DNA from: Kineothrix sp. IPX-CK
GTDB lineage: Bacteria; Bacillota; Clostridia; Lachnospirales; Lachnospiraceae
Reading direction: 5' to 3'
NCBI RefSeq assembly: GCF_039134705.1
Contig: NZ_CP146256.1
Span: forward strand, 3,658,001 to 3,722,000
Length of the DNA stretch: 64,000 nucleotides
The notes under the pieces were generated by a model. That model made no database searches. It saw nothing but the letters and a program-made list of their open reading frames with translations, and was not told the origin of the DNA. Position numbers and translations under genes: made by a program. Every line of letters begins with the position of its first letter. The first letter of the stretch is position 1. Shown in pieces: positions 46,591-55,107 of the stretch.

Positions 46591-46854
46591 TTATTCGCCC
46601 ATTCCGCCGGCAATCAATTTCGTAACTGCTTCACAAGCTTCTTTTTCATCTGTTCCTTCACATACCACTTCTATTTCCGTACCGCAGTCGACACCTGCCG
46701 CCAAAATACCAATCAGAGATTTTGCATTGTAACGTGTACCCCTTACAGATATTTCAACGGAGGAATGAAAATGCTGTGCTTCTTTTGTTAATAAGTTCGC
46801 CGGTCTGGCATGCAGTCCTGCTTTTGCAACTACTACTACTTTTCTTTTTTCCAT
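46591..46854 (-). CDS. ptsH: HPr phosphocarrier protein
   Basis: This 87-residue protein has H15 in KAGLHARPAN, the site phosphorylated by Enzyme I, and S46 in NAKSLIGIL, the regulatory site of HPr kinase in Firmicutes. Retention of S46 implies it can still take part in CcpA-linked catabolite control. It lies between the Zn-dependent dehydrogenase and ptsI genes. Confidence 0.95.
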   Translation of the reverse strand: MEKRKVVVVAKAGLHARPANLLTKEAQHFHSSVEISVRGTRYNAKSLIGILAAGVDCGTEIEVVCEGTDEKEACEAVTKLIAGGMGE

Positions 46855-46869
46855 AACTTCATCCTCCCA

Positions 46870-47916
46870 TTAAAAGGTTACAATAATTCTGTATGTATCC
46901 GGACGTACGGCAGCCTCAAAAGCATCCTGAGCGTTTTCATACGAATAGGTTCCCGACACAAGTTTCTCCGGATCGATAATCTTTTTCGCCAGCAGATTGA
47001 CCGACCGGTTAAAGGAACGAACGCTGGGGCTGACCGCTCCGGTAACGATGGTCTCCGAATTATGAAGCCAATTCGGGCTTATTTCAAAAGGCTTGTCAGG
47101 ATGCTGGGAGCTATACATAATGCAGCGGCCCATAGGTGCGGTCATTTCCACTGCCTGTTTGGCAACCGCCGAAATAGGTGTGGTGTTAAATACCGCCTCT
47201 GCTCCTCTTCCCTCAGTTAATGAGCGGACATACTCTACCGGATTTTTTTCCAAAGGATTAAAAGTGATATCACAGCCCAATTCCTCGGCAATTCTTCTTC
47301 TTTCCGGATCAGGCTCGCTCAATATAACTCTGGCACCGCTCAGCTTGGCGCTCATAACATGGAGCATACCCATGATACCTCCGCCAATAACTACCACATC
47401 ATCGCCAAGCTCAATTCTTCCTTTTTCAATACTGTTAAGAACACAGGCAAGCGGCTCGGCAAAGGCTGCTTTTACATCCGGCAGTTCATCGGGAATGCGG
47501 TAAGCCTGAGAAGCATTAATGGCAAGATATTCTCCCATACCGCCTGTTCCCATAATTTCCATCTCCGAGCTGTCCAGATTATTTAATTCCACACAGAGGT
47601 TTTCTTCCCCTCTACGGCAGAAATAGCATTTTCCGCATACATTAATCAATCTCGCGACAATTTTTCCTCCCACAGGAAACTCTTTCGGACTAACACCCTT
47701 TCCTAACTGTGCAACTTCTCCTGCAATTTCATGTCCTCCCACGAAAGGCAGCGGCATATGTGATTCCCGTGTAAAGGTTCTCTGTTCCCATGTACAGATT
47801 GCGCACGCTTTTATCCGCATCAGAATCTGGTTCTCCTTAGGCTGCGGCATTCTTACTTCCTTTACCTCCACTTTCCTTTCCTCTGTGATTGCTACTACTC
47901 TCATTTTCTCACCCAT
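46870..47916 (-). CDS. Zinc-dependent medium-chain dehydrogenase (sorbitol/threonine dehydrogenase-like)
   Basis: This 348-residue member of the medium-chain alcohol dehydrogenase family has the catalytic zinc site (Cys of KACAICTWE and His/Glu of VGGHEIAGEV), a complete structural zinc site (CGKCYFCRRGEENLC) and a Rossmann motif VVIGGGIMGMLHV. Relatives oxidise sugar alcohols or their phosphates, or amino-sugar derivatives. The ATG at 47916, with AAAAAGGAG upstream, is preferred to a 42-residue longer frame that would overlap the previous gene. It lies 43 bases after the iron-dependent dehydrogenase. Its substrate is probably derived from the incoming PTS sugar. Confidence 0.88.
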   Translation of the reverse strand: MGEKMRVVAITEERKVEVKEVRMPQPKENQILMRIKACAICTWEQRTFTRESHMPLPFVGGHEIAGEVAQLGKGVSPKEFPVGGKIVARLINVCGKCYFCRRGEENLCVELNNLDSSEMEIMGTGGMGEYLAINASQAYRIPDELPDVKAAFAEPLACVLNSIEKGRIELGDDVVVIGGGIMGMLHVMSAKLSGARVILSEPDPERRRIAEELGCDITFNPLEKNPVEYVRSLTEGRGAEAVFNTTPISAVAKQAVEMTAPMGRCIMYSSQHPDKPFEISPNWLHNSETIVTGAVSPSVRSFNRSVNLLAKKIIDPEKLVSGTYSYENAQDAFEAAVRPDTYRIIVTF

Positions 47917-47959
47917 ATGATTAATCTCCTTTTTCTTTTTTGTATTATGAAATATGACC

Positions 47960-49099
47960 CTATTTTCCGTAATAAAAGGAACGGTACAAATTATTGAGTT
48001 CCTCTTCTGCAAGCTCTCTCGGCGCAAACATAATGTTTGCATCCTTAGAGGCCGCCTTTATATAAGAAGGAATCTTATCCAGATATTCCTGCTCGGAAAT
48101 TCCCGTTTCTTTTAAAGTCAAAGGCATCTGGATTTCCTCATACATTTCCCAAATTCTTTTTACCAGCTTCTTTTGTTTCTCCTCCGAAGAACCGGTTATC
48201 TGAAGCTGATCTGCCACCTCTTCATAAACAGGCTGCGGAATAAGATATTCCATCGTATAAGGCAGCAGCAGTCCTGTCATCAGACCATGAGGCTTTCCAA
48301 AATCCCCTCCCGCCTGATCCATACCGTGTGCCATTCCCGTAATAGAATTATTGATTCCCGCTCCCGCCATGGTCGCGGCCACATGCATTTTTTCCCTGGC
48401 CTCCATATCTCCTCGCACAGACTTCGGCAGTTCTTTTATAATTGTTACCGCAGCCTGAATACACTGCATCCTGACCATTGTACTCGCCAGTTTGCTAACG
48501 CCGGCTTCCAGCGCATGAGCCAGAGCATCCGTTCCCGAAAATACAATATTTCCGGAAGGAAGACTTTTTAATAAATCAAAATCCATAATGGCCAGGTCAG
48601 GAATGATTTCATCGCTCAAAATCATGCGCTTTTTCTTATGCTCATCTTTTATGACGGCACAGCCGGTTGTTTCAGATCCCGTTCCACTCGTTGTCGGTAC
48701 TACAATAAGTTCTGCTTTACCGGGGAACGGCTCCACCTCGTAAGCTTTTGTTGCTTTTTCCCAATCGTAATCAGGGAGTTCATAAAACAGCCATAATGCT
48801 TTTGCAGTATCCATTACGGATCCGCCGCCGATTCCTACAATTACGTCCGGTTCAAATTTTCGTATTTCATTTATAGGAGTTTCCAGCATGTACATATGAG
48901 GTTCTGCCTTCATATTACATACTATTTTATAGTTTGCTTCCTTTAGCATATTGTCGAAAATCATCTTATCAAGCTCCAATGCCCGCATGATTCCTTCGTC
49001 TACCACGAAAGCTATCTTTTTGTCTATGTACTCTCCTAATTTTTCGATACTTCCATTTCCCAGCACATATTGCGTGGTTTTAAACATTTTATACTGCAT
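47960..49099 (-). CDS. Iron-containing alcohol dehydrogenase
   Basis: This 379-residue protein belongs to the group III metal-dependent alcohol dehydrogenases. The NAD(P)-binding GIGGGSVMDTAKALW (about 92-106), the PTTSGTGSETT stretch and the metal ligands in SGTDALAHALEA, MAHGMDQAGGDFGKPHG (His residues) are intact. Family members reduce aldehydes or oxidise diols and polyols. It follows the PTS permease genes by 25 bases. Together with the zinc enzyme it gives the operon two dehydrogenases, perhaps opposing steps that invert or shift a hydroxyl group. Confidence 0.9.
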   Translation of the reverse strand: MQYKMFKTTQYVLGNGSIEKLGEYIDKKIAFVVDEGIMRALELDKMIFDNMLKEANYKIVCNMKAEPHMYMLETPINEIRKFEPDVIVGIGGGSVMDTAKALWLFYELPDYDWEKATKAYEVEPFPGKAELIVVPTTSGTGSETTGCAVIKDEHKKKRMILSDEIIPDLAIMDFDLLKSLPSGNIVFSGTDALAHALEAGVSKLASTMVRMQCIQAAVTIIKELPKSVRGDMEAREKMHVAATMAGAGINNSITGMAHGMDQAGGDFGKPHGLMTGLLLPYTMEYLIPQPVYEEVADQLQITGSSEEKQKKLVKRIWEMYEEIQMPLTLKETGISEQEYLDKIPSYIKAASKDANIMFAPRELAEEELNNLYRSFYYGK

Positions 49100-49124
49100 C
49101 TTTTATGCCTCCCTGTCTTTTTGT

Positions 49125-49988
49125 TTAACCTAAAATTCCTGTTACGCCGCCAATCACACCGATGATAACGATAAGCAGCAATACTTTAACGGATGACCAG
49201 CCTTTTTTCAGCATTTTATAACTTCCCAGCGTCAGCAGAAGGGGAAGCAATTTCGGTATGATCGTATCGAACAGCTGCTCCTGCACACTGAATACACTAT
49301 CTGCTGTCTGCTGGATCTGGATACCGCAGCTCATGGATACGTAGTTAGCTACAAGAGCTCCCAGCACCATACATCCCATGATATTTGCGCCTGCAATGAT
49401 TTTATTGACAATACCGTTCTCAAGGATATTTAAAATAGCGCCGCTTCCCTTTTTATATCCGGTCATAAATAAGGTATAAGAAATACCGAACACAACCGCA
49501 ATCATGACAAGTGAATATACGATAGGTGCCACAACGCTTCCTCCGCTTGCCATATCGATGGCAAATGCAAGGAGCAGGGGAACAATAACACCCTGAATAA
49601 TACTGTCGCCGATACCCGAGAGAGGTCCCATAAGCCCTGTTTTAATGGAAGTGACCGCTTCGCCCTCGATTTCTCCTCCGGCAGCCTTTTGCTCCTCCAT
49701 GGCTACCGTAAGTCCGGCAATCGCCGAACCAAGGCAGGGTTCACAGTTAAAGAAGCCTGTATGGCGCCTAAGCATTTCCCGCTGTTTTTCCATGTCGTCC
49801 TTGTATAATTTCTTTGCGATCGGAACCATCGCATGAAGGAAACCTGTTCCCATCATTCGCTCATAGTTGTAATTTGCCTGATTATTAAATAACCAGTTGA
49901 TCCAGGAACGTTTCACTTCTTTATCCGATAATAAGATATAAGAACCTTCAGTTTCTTTTTTTATTTCTTTATGATTCATATTAGACAT
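49125..49988 (-). CDS. PTS mannose-family IID component
   Basis: This 287-residue membrane component of a mannose/fructose/sorbose-type permease has the family stretches MMGTGFLHAMVPIAKKLY, RHTGFFNCEPCLGSAIAGLTVAMEE and TGLMGPLSGIGDSIIQG. Several C-terminal hydrophobic segments follow. The ATG at 49988 with GGAGGAG upstream is preferred to an earlier frame that would run further into the IIC gene. It overlaps IIC by eight bases. Confidence 0.93.
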   Translation of the reverse strand: MSNMNHKEIKKETEGSYILLSDKEVKRSWINWLFNNQANYNYERMMGTGFLHAMVPIAKKLYKDDMEKQREMLRRHTGFFNCEPCLGSAIAGLTVAMEEQKAAGGEIEGEAVTSIKTGLMGPLSGIGDSIIQGVIVPLLLAFAIDMASGGSVVAPIVYSLVMIAVVFGISYTLFMTGYKKGSGAILNILENGIVNKIIAGANIMGCMVLGALVANYVSMSCGIQIQQTADSVFSVQEQLFDTIIPKLLPLLLTLGSYKMLKKGWSSVKVLLLIVIIGVIGGVTGILG

Positions 49989-50739
49989 TTGCTTCTCCTC
50001 CTTTTGCATTTCTAAGCTGTGTATAAACAACCGCACTGCAAAGTGCCAGGAAACCGACAGCAATCATACTCAGTCCAAAATAAACCGCCAGTAAAAATCC
50101 CACGAAGAAAAATATTCTTGCTTCTCCTTTAAATATGTATAATAATGTCAGACCAATACCTAGCGCAGGCATCATACCTCCGATAATAATCAGTACTCCC
50201 AGTACTGTTCCGCCCAGCGCATTAATTGCTCCCTGAATATATCCGGCTCCAAAATATGCTGCCAGAAAACACGGGATAGCGGTCATAACAAACAGCATGG
50301 ACTGTGGCAGCAGCACGCTGGCAATCCATATTTTTCCGGATTCTCCTTTTTCCACATACTTATCCGCCAAATGTGCGAAGAAAGAATCCAGTGTCAGTCT
50401 TCCAAACCAAAGCAATGTGCCGATCAAACCTATCGGAACTGCAATTGCCAAAGCCGCCTCTGTATCAAGTCCTCCCGTAATAGCGAGCGCCGCACCCAAA
50501 ATACCTGCAAGACACATATCTCCGGGAAGGGCACCTCCTGCGGATATAAAACCGATATACATCAAGTTAATTGTTGCGCCTACAATAACTCCTGTTACAG
50601 GATCTCCCAGTACAAGTCCTGTCAAAAAGCCTCCGATGAGCGGTCTGTAAATGGTATAATAACCCACCGGTCCCGCCACTATAGAACTATTTCCCAAATA
50701 GTACAAAACTCCCAATAGCATTGCTTGAAATACACTCAT
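49981..50739 (-). CDS. PTS mannose-family IIC component
   Basis: This 252-residue integral membrane protein has about seven hydrophobic segments and typical IIC stretches (GYYTIYRPLIGGFLTGLVLG, GATINLMYIGFISAGGALPGD). It forms the translocation channel with IID. Its stop overlaps the IID start, and IIB is 40 bases upstream. Confidence 0.93.
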   Translation of the reverse strand: MSVFQAMLLGVLYYLGNSSIVAGPVGYYTIYRPLIGGFLTGLVLGDPVTGVIVGATINLMYIGFISAGGALPGDMCLAGILGAALAITGGLDTEAALAIAVPIGLIGTLLWFGRLTLDSFFAHLADKYVEKGESGKIWIASVLLPQSMLFVMTAIPCFLAAYFGAGYIQGAINALGGTVLGVLIIIGGMMPALGIGLTLLYIFKGEARIFFFVGFLLAVYFGLSMIAVGFLALCSAVVYTQLRNAKGGEANV

Positions 50740-50779
50740 ATTCTACCTTCTCCTTTTCCCTTATCATGTTTGATAATAA

Positions 50780-51262
50780 TCATTCTGATAATAGTTTACG
50801 TACATCCGTAGGGGTTTCCGTAGGAACCAACTGATAGAGGATTTCTGTTCCTGATTCTATGATCCTTTTCATAGATTCCGCTTCCTCACTGCTGGCGGAA
50901 ACATTCCTGTTAAACTTTTTCCTTCCTTCTTTGGATCCCATTCCCCCCAAAATAATTTTAGGTAATGCTACACCTCCTTTTATTAAATTTTCCAGAATCT
51001 GCGGTATTTTCACAAGAATAATAACCTTTTCCCCGTTCGCCGCATCTTCCTTTAATACATCCGTTGCATCGAGCGTGCCCAGAACCTCCACTTTCACATC
51101 AGGAGGCGCCGCTGCTTTTAATATTTTCTGCATAAATAAATCTTTTGTCAGAGCATCATCCACTACAATAATCTTATTGCCGCCTGTCTGTTTGACCCAG
51201 GATGTCACAACCTGTCCATGAATGAGCCGGTCATCAATTCTGCAAAGTACAATATTTTTCAT
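50780..51262 (-). CDS. PTS mannose-family IIB component
   Basis: This 160-residue cytosolic protein has H15 in RIDDRLIHGQVVTSW, the phosphorylated residue that passes phosphate to the sugar. The C-terminus KILGGMGSKEGRKKFNRN-type stretch fits the sorbose/mannose IIB group. It is 23 bases after IIA. Confidence 0.93.
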   Translation of the reverse strand: MKNIVLCRIDDRLIHGQVVTSWVKQTGGNKIIVVDDALTKDLFMQKILKAAAPPDVKVEVLGTLDATDVLKEDAANGEKVIILVKIPQILENLIKGGVALPKIILGGMGSKEGRKKFNRNVSASSEEAESMKRIIESGTEILYQLVPTETPTDVRKLLSE

Positions 51263-51285
51263 CTTAATAACCTATCCTTTCCACA

Positions 51286-51693
51286 TTAATCCTCCATCAT
51301 TTTGTTCACATCCACAATTGTATCTCTGCCAATGGACATTGCCATATCTTTCAATTCCTGCCCCTTTTGGAATTCTCTTGTTCCGAGAATTTCAAGGAAA
51401 ATCGGAAGATTTACCCCTGCGATATGATAAAAATGATAATTTTGCATAAGCAGGGTTACTGCATTGAAAGGACTTCCCGATCTCATATCCGTCAAAATCA
51501 AAATTTCTTTATTTTGATCCTCCTCTCTGATTTCCTTGATTTTCTGCTCCACCTTTTCCCGCAGTTCTTCCACATTTTCTCCCAGGAAAAATCCAAAAGC
51601 ATGCACATGCTCCTGCTCACCCATGATAAGTTCACTGCTTTCTACCAGCGACTTCGCATAACTGCCATGAGATACTACGATTACTTCAACCAT
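51286..51693 (-). CDS. PTS mannose-family IIA component
   Basis: This 135-residue protein starts MVEVIVVSHGSYAKSL with the phosphorylated H9, and continues with ILILTDMRSGSPFNAVTLL as in EIIA-Man. It transfers phosphate from HPr to IIB. It is one of two IIA-type genes in the operon; the other, directly upstream, is of the fructose type. Confidence 0.92.
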   Translation of the reverse strand: MVEVIVVSHGSYAKSLVESSELIMGEQEHVHAFGFFLGENVEELREKVEQKIKEIREEDQNKEILILTDMRSGSPFNAVTLLMQNYHFYHIAGVNLPIFLEILGTREFQKGQELKDMAMSIGRDTIVDVNKMMED

Positions 51694-51716
51694 CCCTTCT
51701 CCTTTCTGTATGTTTA

Positions 51717-52199
51717 TTATTTATCATTATTTATGATTTCGATTATTTGCGATGCGTCCTGCACCTTCAGCAATCCTTCTGTCGCCTGACGGTCTGCCAG
51801 CTTCCGGCAAACAGCTTTTAAAGCTTCTATATATTTAATTTCCCCGGTCTTAGGCGGCCTCCCGGGAACTGCAAAAAGAACTATGAACCGCACCATTTTT
51901 GCTTCTTTTGGAATATTTTCCTGTTCCGATTCCCAGAATATATCTCTTTTGGTCCTTACGATAGAGACTGCTACCTTTTTCGCCTGCATGGATATTCCGT
52001 GAGGAATAGCTATTTTATTGCCGGCCCCGGTGAATCCCATTTTTTCCCGTTCCCATACATCGCGTAAAAATATATCAGCATTTTCAATCTTTCCGCTTCG
52101 AAAGAGCATTTGGGCCATTACCTTCAATGCCTGCTCTTTCGTGTCGGCATCTGAATTCAATTGTATATTTTCTTCCAGTAAAATTTCCCGTATATCCAT
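51717..52199 (-). CDS. PTS fructose/Ntr-type IIA domain protein
   Basis: This 160-residue protein has the EIIA-Fru fold, with the active His in GAGNKIAIPHGIS (H67). It lies eight bases after a PRD regulator that ends in an EIIB domain but lacks the fused EIIA found in MtlR/LicR proteins. The parsimonious reading is that this is the detached EIIA part of the regulator, phosphorylating it or acting as its sensor, rather than part of the permease. That is inference. Confidence 0.88.
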   Translation of the reverse strand: MDIREILLEENIQLNSDADTKEQALKVMAQMLFRSGKIENADIFLRDVWEREKMGFTGAGNKIAIPHGISMQAKKVAVSIVRTKRDIFWESEQENIPKEAKMVRFIVLFAVPGRPPKTGEIKYIEALKAVCRKLADRQATEGLLKVQDASQIIEIINNDK

Positions 52200-52207
52200 G
52201 TGCCAAC

Positions 52208-53686
52208 CTACTCCCCTTCATTTTGTTCCCTATTCATGAAACTGTTTCTGATCGCTTTGATATCCTGCTCAGACAACAATGAAGAAACTATGATATAAGG
52301 TACATCGTCCCTTTCAATCGGTACGGTCGCTATGATATAATCAATGCCTGTAATATCCATATCTTTCACTTTTCTGCCGGAAACAACATCCGCAATCTGA
52401 ATAAAAGCAAACTCATTTTTTAACTTGGCTGCCAGCAGCTGCGATGTCCCGTATCCGCTGTGGCATACTACAAGCACCCTTTTTCTCATTGCCTTTTTTT
52501 CCAGCATAGTCTGATAGTAAATGGCTATATTGACCACTTCGTCGCTGCTGATTTCAGGCAATCCATATTCTTTTGCCAGCTCTTTCAGTACTTCTCCGCA
52601 TTGTGCAACCATTTGCGGGTATTGCCTGCCTATTTCTTCCTTCAGCAGGTTCTGTATCTGGATGTTGTATTCCAATCGATTTAACATCGGTCTTATATGA
52701 AGGATCAGGCCTTGCATCATATCCGTATCCTGTTCAAAACGTATTCCAAATTTCTCCGACAGGCGTTTGGTCAATTTACTGGCAAATTCTGTACACTTAT
52801 CGTCATTTCCCCGCTCCCTGCCTTCCTTTACCCCTCTTCCTTCGAAACCGGAAGAAATGAGATACTGGTAAATATAGTAGGTTTCTGCTTCCCCTATCTG
52901 AATGTTATAATGCTCATTGATTTTCCCTGCTATTTCTTTCGCCTTTCCATACTGTTCCAGTGTATGGACATGAATCATTCTGCTTTCTTCGTTATCATCG
53001 ATATGAATATTCTCCCTGACCCTTTTAATACAGATCAAAATATGTGTCAGCAAATTTGCGTAATAGATATCACCGATATCCAGATTCTTTTTCCCGATAT
53101 CGGAAAGGAGCTTCTCTATAAAATCAATGTCCTCCTTCCCAAATAATTCAAGCAGGCCATTTCTCGTATTTTCACGGATGGCAATGCCGGCAATCGCTTT
53201 CCTGATATCTGTTTCGCTCCCATTAATACAAGTACCCTCTTTTGTCTTCTTAAAAGTGAGATTGTATTTCTGAATCCATTCCCCTATATATTTCATGTCA
53301 TTGACGATGCTGGTTTTTCCTACATAATACAAGTCCGAAAGCTTTTGTATGGAGGTCATCTCATTCGTTTTAAGAAGCATATCTTTTAAAATCAATTCTC
53401 TTCTTTCCGTAGACGATTCTTCTCCTGCCTTTGGTATCTTCAGGCTTATCTCATTCAATAACTTTTCGCTGTTTTCTTTTTTGGCACAAGTCAAAAGGCC
53501 TCTGCCCGGCCGCGCATCTATTTTTATTTCATACCTTTTCATATAATTTCTTATATTTTTTAAATCCGACTGCAATGTTTTAGTTGAAACATTCAATTTT
53601 TTGGCATAATATGAAATAGGCTGATATTCACTTTCTCCAAGAAGCAAGTAGATAAAATCCACTTCTCTTTTACTCAAATTATTCAT
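52208..53686 (-). CDS. PRD-containing transcriptional activator (MtlR/LicR-like)
   Basis: This 492-residue regulator has an N-terminal winged helix region (about 5-60; ISYYAKKLNVSTKTLQSDL), a second Mga-like HTH (about 85-140; TSIQKLSDLYYVGKTSIVND), two PTS regulation domains (about 185-290 and 295-395, with His residues in ANLLTHILICI and MMQGLILHIRPML) and a C-terminal EIIB domain with the Cys of VLVVCHSGYGTSQLL (about 405-490). Phosphorylation by HPr and EII proteins should tune activity to PTS flux. It is the first gene of the PTS operon and presumably its activator. The EIIA domain usually fused here is a separate gene. Confidence 0.9.
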   Translation of the reverse strand: MNNLSKREVDFIYLLLGESEYQPISYYAKKLNVSTKTLQSDLKNIRNYMKRYEIKIDARPGRGLLTCAKKENSEKLLNEISLKIPKAGEESSTERRELILKDMLLKTNEMTSIQKLSDLYYVGKTSIVNDMKYIGEWIQKYNLTFKKTKEGTCINGSETDIRKAIAGIAIRENTRNGLLELFGKEDIDFIEKLLSDIGKKNLDIGDIYYANLLTHILICIKRVRENIHIDDNEESRMIHVHTLEQYGKAKEIAGKINEHYNIQIGEAETYYIYQYLISSGFEGRGVKEGRERGNDDKCTEFASKLTKRLSEKFGIRFEQDTDMMQGLILHIRPMLNRLEYNIQIQNLLKEEIGRQYPQMVAQCGEVLKELAKEYGLPEISSDEVVNIAIYYQTMLEKKAMRKRVLVVCHSGYGTSQLLAAKLKNEFAFIQIADVVSGRKVKDMDITGIDYIIATVPIERDDVPYIIVSSLLSEQDIKAIRNSFMNREQNEGE

Positions 53687-53833
53687 TTATCTTAACCTCT
53701 TAGTTTAAATAGAGTTGTTTATTATTACTATATTGACATTATATCAACAAAAATATTAGGACAAAATACCAAACAACTTCCCTAAGGTTAGAGAAGTTTT
53801 AGTGTATAATATATAATACAAAGGAGATGTTTT

Positions 53834-54934
53834 ATGTTTGGTTCATCATTCGGCAATATATTTAAAATAACCACCTGGGGAGAATCCCATGGCAAAGGTC
53901 TGGGCGTTATTGTTGACGGCTGCCCTGCCGGTCTTTCTCTTTCGGAGGAGGATATCCAGGTGTACCTTGACAGAAGAAAACCCGGACAATCCAGATACAC
54001 TACAAAGCGGGGTGAATCCGATACCGTAGAAATTCTATCGGGGGTTTTTGACGGAAAGACTACAGGGACTTCCATTTCGCTCGTTGTCTATAACAAGGAT
54101 CAGCATACTGCCGATTACAATGAGATTGCCGGGTACTATCGCCCGGGGCATGCGGATCTTAATTACGATACCAAATACGGCTTTCGGGACTACCGGGGCG
54201 GAGGCCGTTCCTCGGGACGCGAAACGGTCGGACGTGTGGCAGCCGGGGCCATTGCCTGTAAGATTTTAAAGCAGCTGGGCATTACCCTGTCCTCCTACAC
54301 ATTGTCTATCGGTCCCGTCTCCATTGACAAAACCAATTTTGATAAGGATGCCATCATGCGCAATCCTCTTTACATGCCGGATATGGCTGCCGCCGAAAAG
54401 GCTGCCAGGTATCTCGAGAAATGTATGGAGGAGAAGAATTCTTCCGGCGGTATTATTGAATGTGTTATTCACGGCATGCCTGCGGGCATAGGCGATCCGG
54501 TATTCGAAAAGCTGAACGCCAATCTGGGAAAAGCCATTCTTTCTATCGGTGCCGTAAAAGGCTTTGAAATCGGCGACGGCTTTTTAGTTTCCACCGCCAC
54601 CGGCCTGTCAAATAATGACAGCTATCAGGCGGATGAACAAGGAAACATCAGTAAAATCACCAATCATGCCGGAGGCATCACGGGAGGAATGAGCGACGGC
54701 TGCGATATTATTTTCCGGGCAGCAGTAAAACCTACTCCCTCCATCGCCGCCACCCAACAGACCGTGAATAAAAGCAAAGAAAATATTTCCATAAACATAA
54801 AAGGGCGCCATGATCCTGTGATTGTTCCGAGAGCTGTGGTAGTGGTTGAATCCATGGCTGCACTGACCGTCACAGATATGCTCTTTTCCAGTATGACGTC
54901 GCGGATGGAAGACGTAATTCGCTTTTTTATGTAA
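53834..54934 (+). CDS. aroC: Chorismate synthase
   Basis: This 366-residue enzyme makes chorismate from EPSP with reduced FMN, the last step of the shikimate route. Signatures GESHGKGLGVIVDGCPAG (14-31), GRSSGRETVGRVAAGAIA and the C-terminal KPTPSIAATQQTVN and RHDPVIVPRAVVVVE are all present. AAGGAG lies seven bases before the ATG. It is the only gene of its unit, divergent from the PTS regulator, with a TATAAT 20 bases upstream but no clear -35 box. Confidence 0.97.
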   Translation: MFGSSFGNIFKITTWGESHGKGLGVIVDGCPAGLSLSEEDIQVYLDRRKPGQSRYTTKRGESDTVEILSGVFDGKTTGTSISLVVYNKDQHTADYNEIAGYYRPGHADLNYDTKYGFRDYRGGGRSSGRETVGRVAAGAIACKILKQLGITLSSYTLSIGPVSIDKTNFDKDAIMRNPLYMPDMAAAEKAARYLEKCMEEKNSSGGIIECVIHGMPAGIGDPVFEKLNANLGKAILSIGAVKGFEIGDGFLVSTATGLSNNDSYQADEQGNISKITNHAGGITGGMSDGCDIIFRAAVKPTPSIAATQQTVNKSKENISINIKGRHDPVIVPRAVVVVESMAALTVTDMLFSSMTSRMEDVIRFFM

Positions 54935-55005
54935 TAGGAAAATGCGCCTGTTACACAAAAGCCCTTCGGGCGAACAATGCGAAACTGTGCGTGCGGAACA
55001 AAAAC

Positions 55006-55042
55006 TCCGGGGACTAGAAACGAAAATGTTCTAATCCCCGGA
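55006..55042. terminator. Terminator between aroC and xylB
   Basis: TCCGGGGA-C-TAGAA pairs with TTCTA-A-TCCCCGGA, a 13-bp stem with one mismatch. On the minus strand it is followed by GAGTTTTTGTT and on the plus strand by ATATTATTTATTG, so it may serve both convergent genes. Confidence 0.75.
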
Positions 55043-55107
55043 ATATTATTTATTGAATATGAGAGCAATCCGCCAGACGCACTGCTCATTATTTTTACAC
55101 TATACAC

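Noticed and set aside
47917..48042. N-terminal extension of the zinc dehydrogenase by 42 residues
   Set aside because: It would overlap the end of the iron dehydrogenase gene, and AAAAAGGAG precedes the ATG at 47916.
53687..53833. Sharp promoter assignment for the PTS regulator and aroC
   Set aside because: TATAAT boxes are present in both directions but neither has a convincing -35 box at 16-18 bases, so no promoter was listed.
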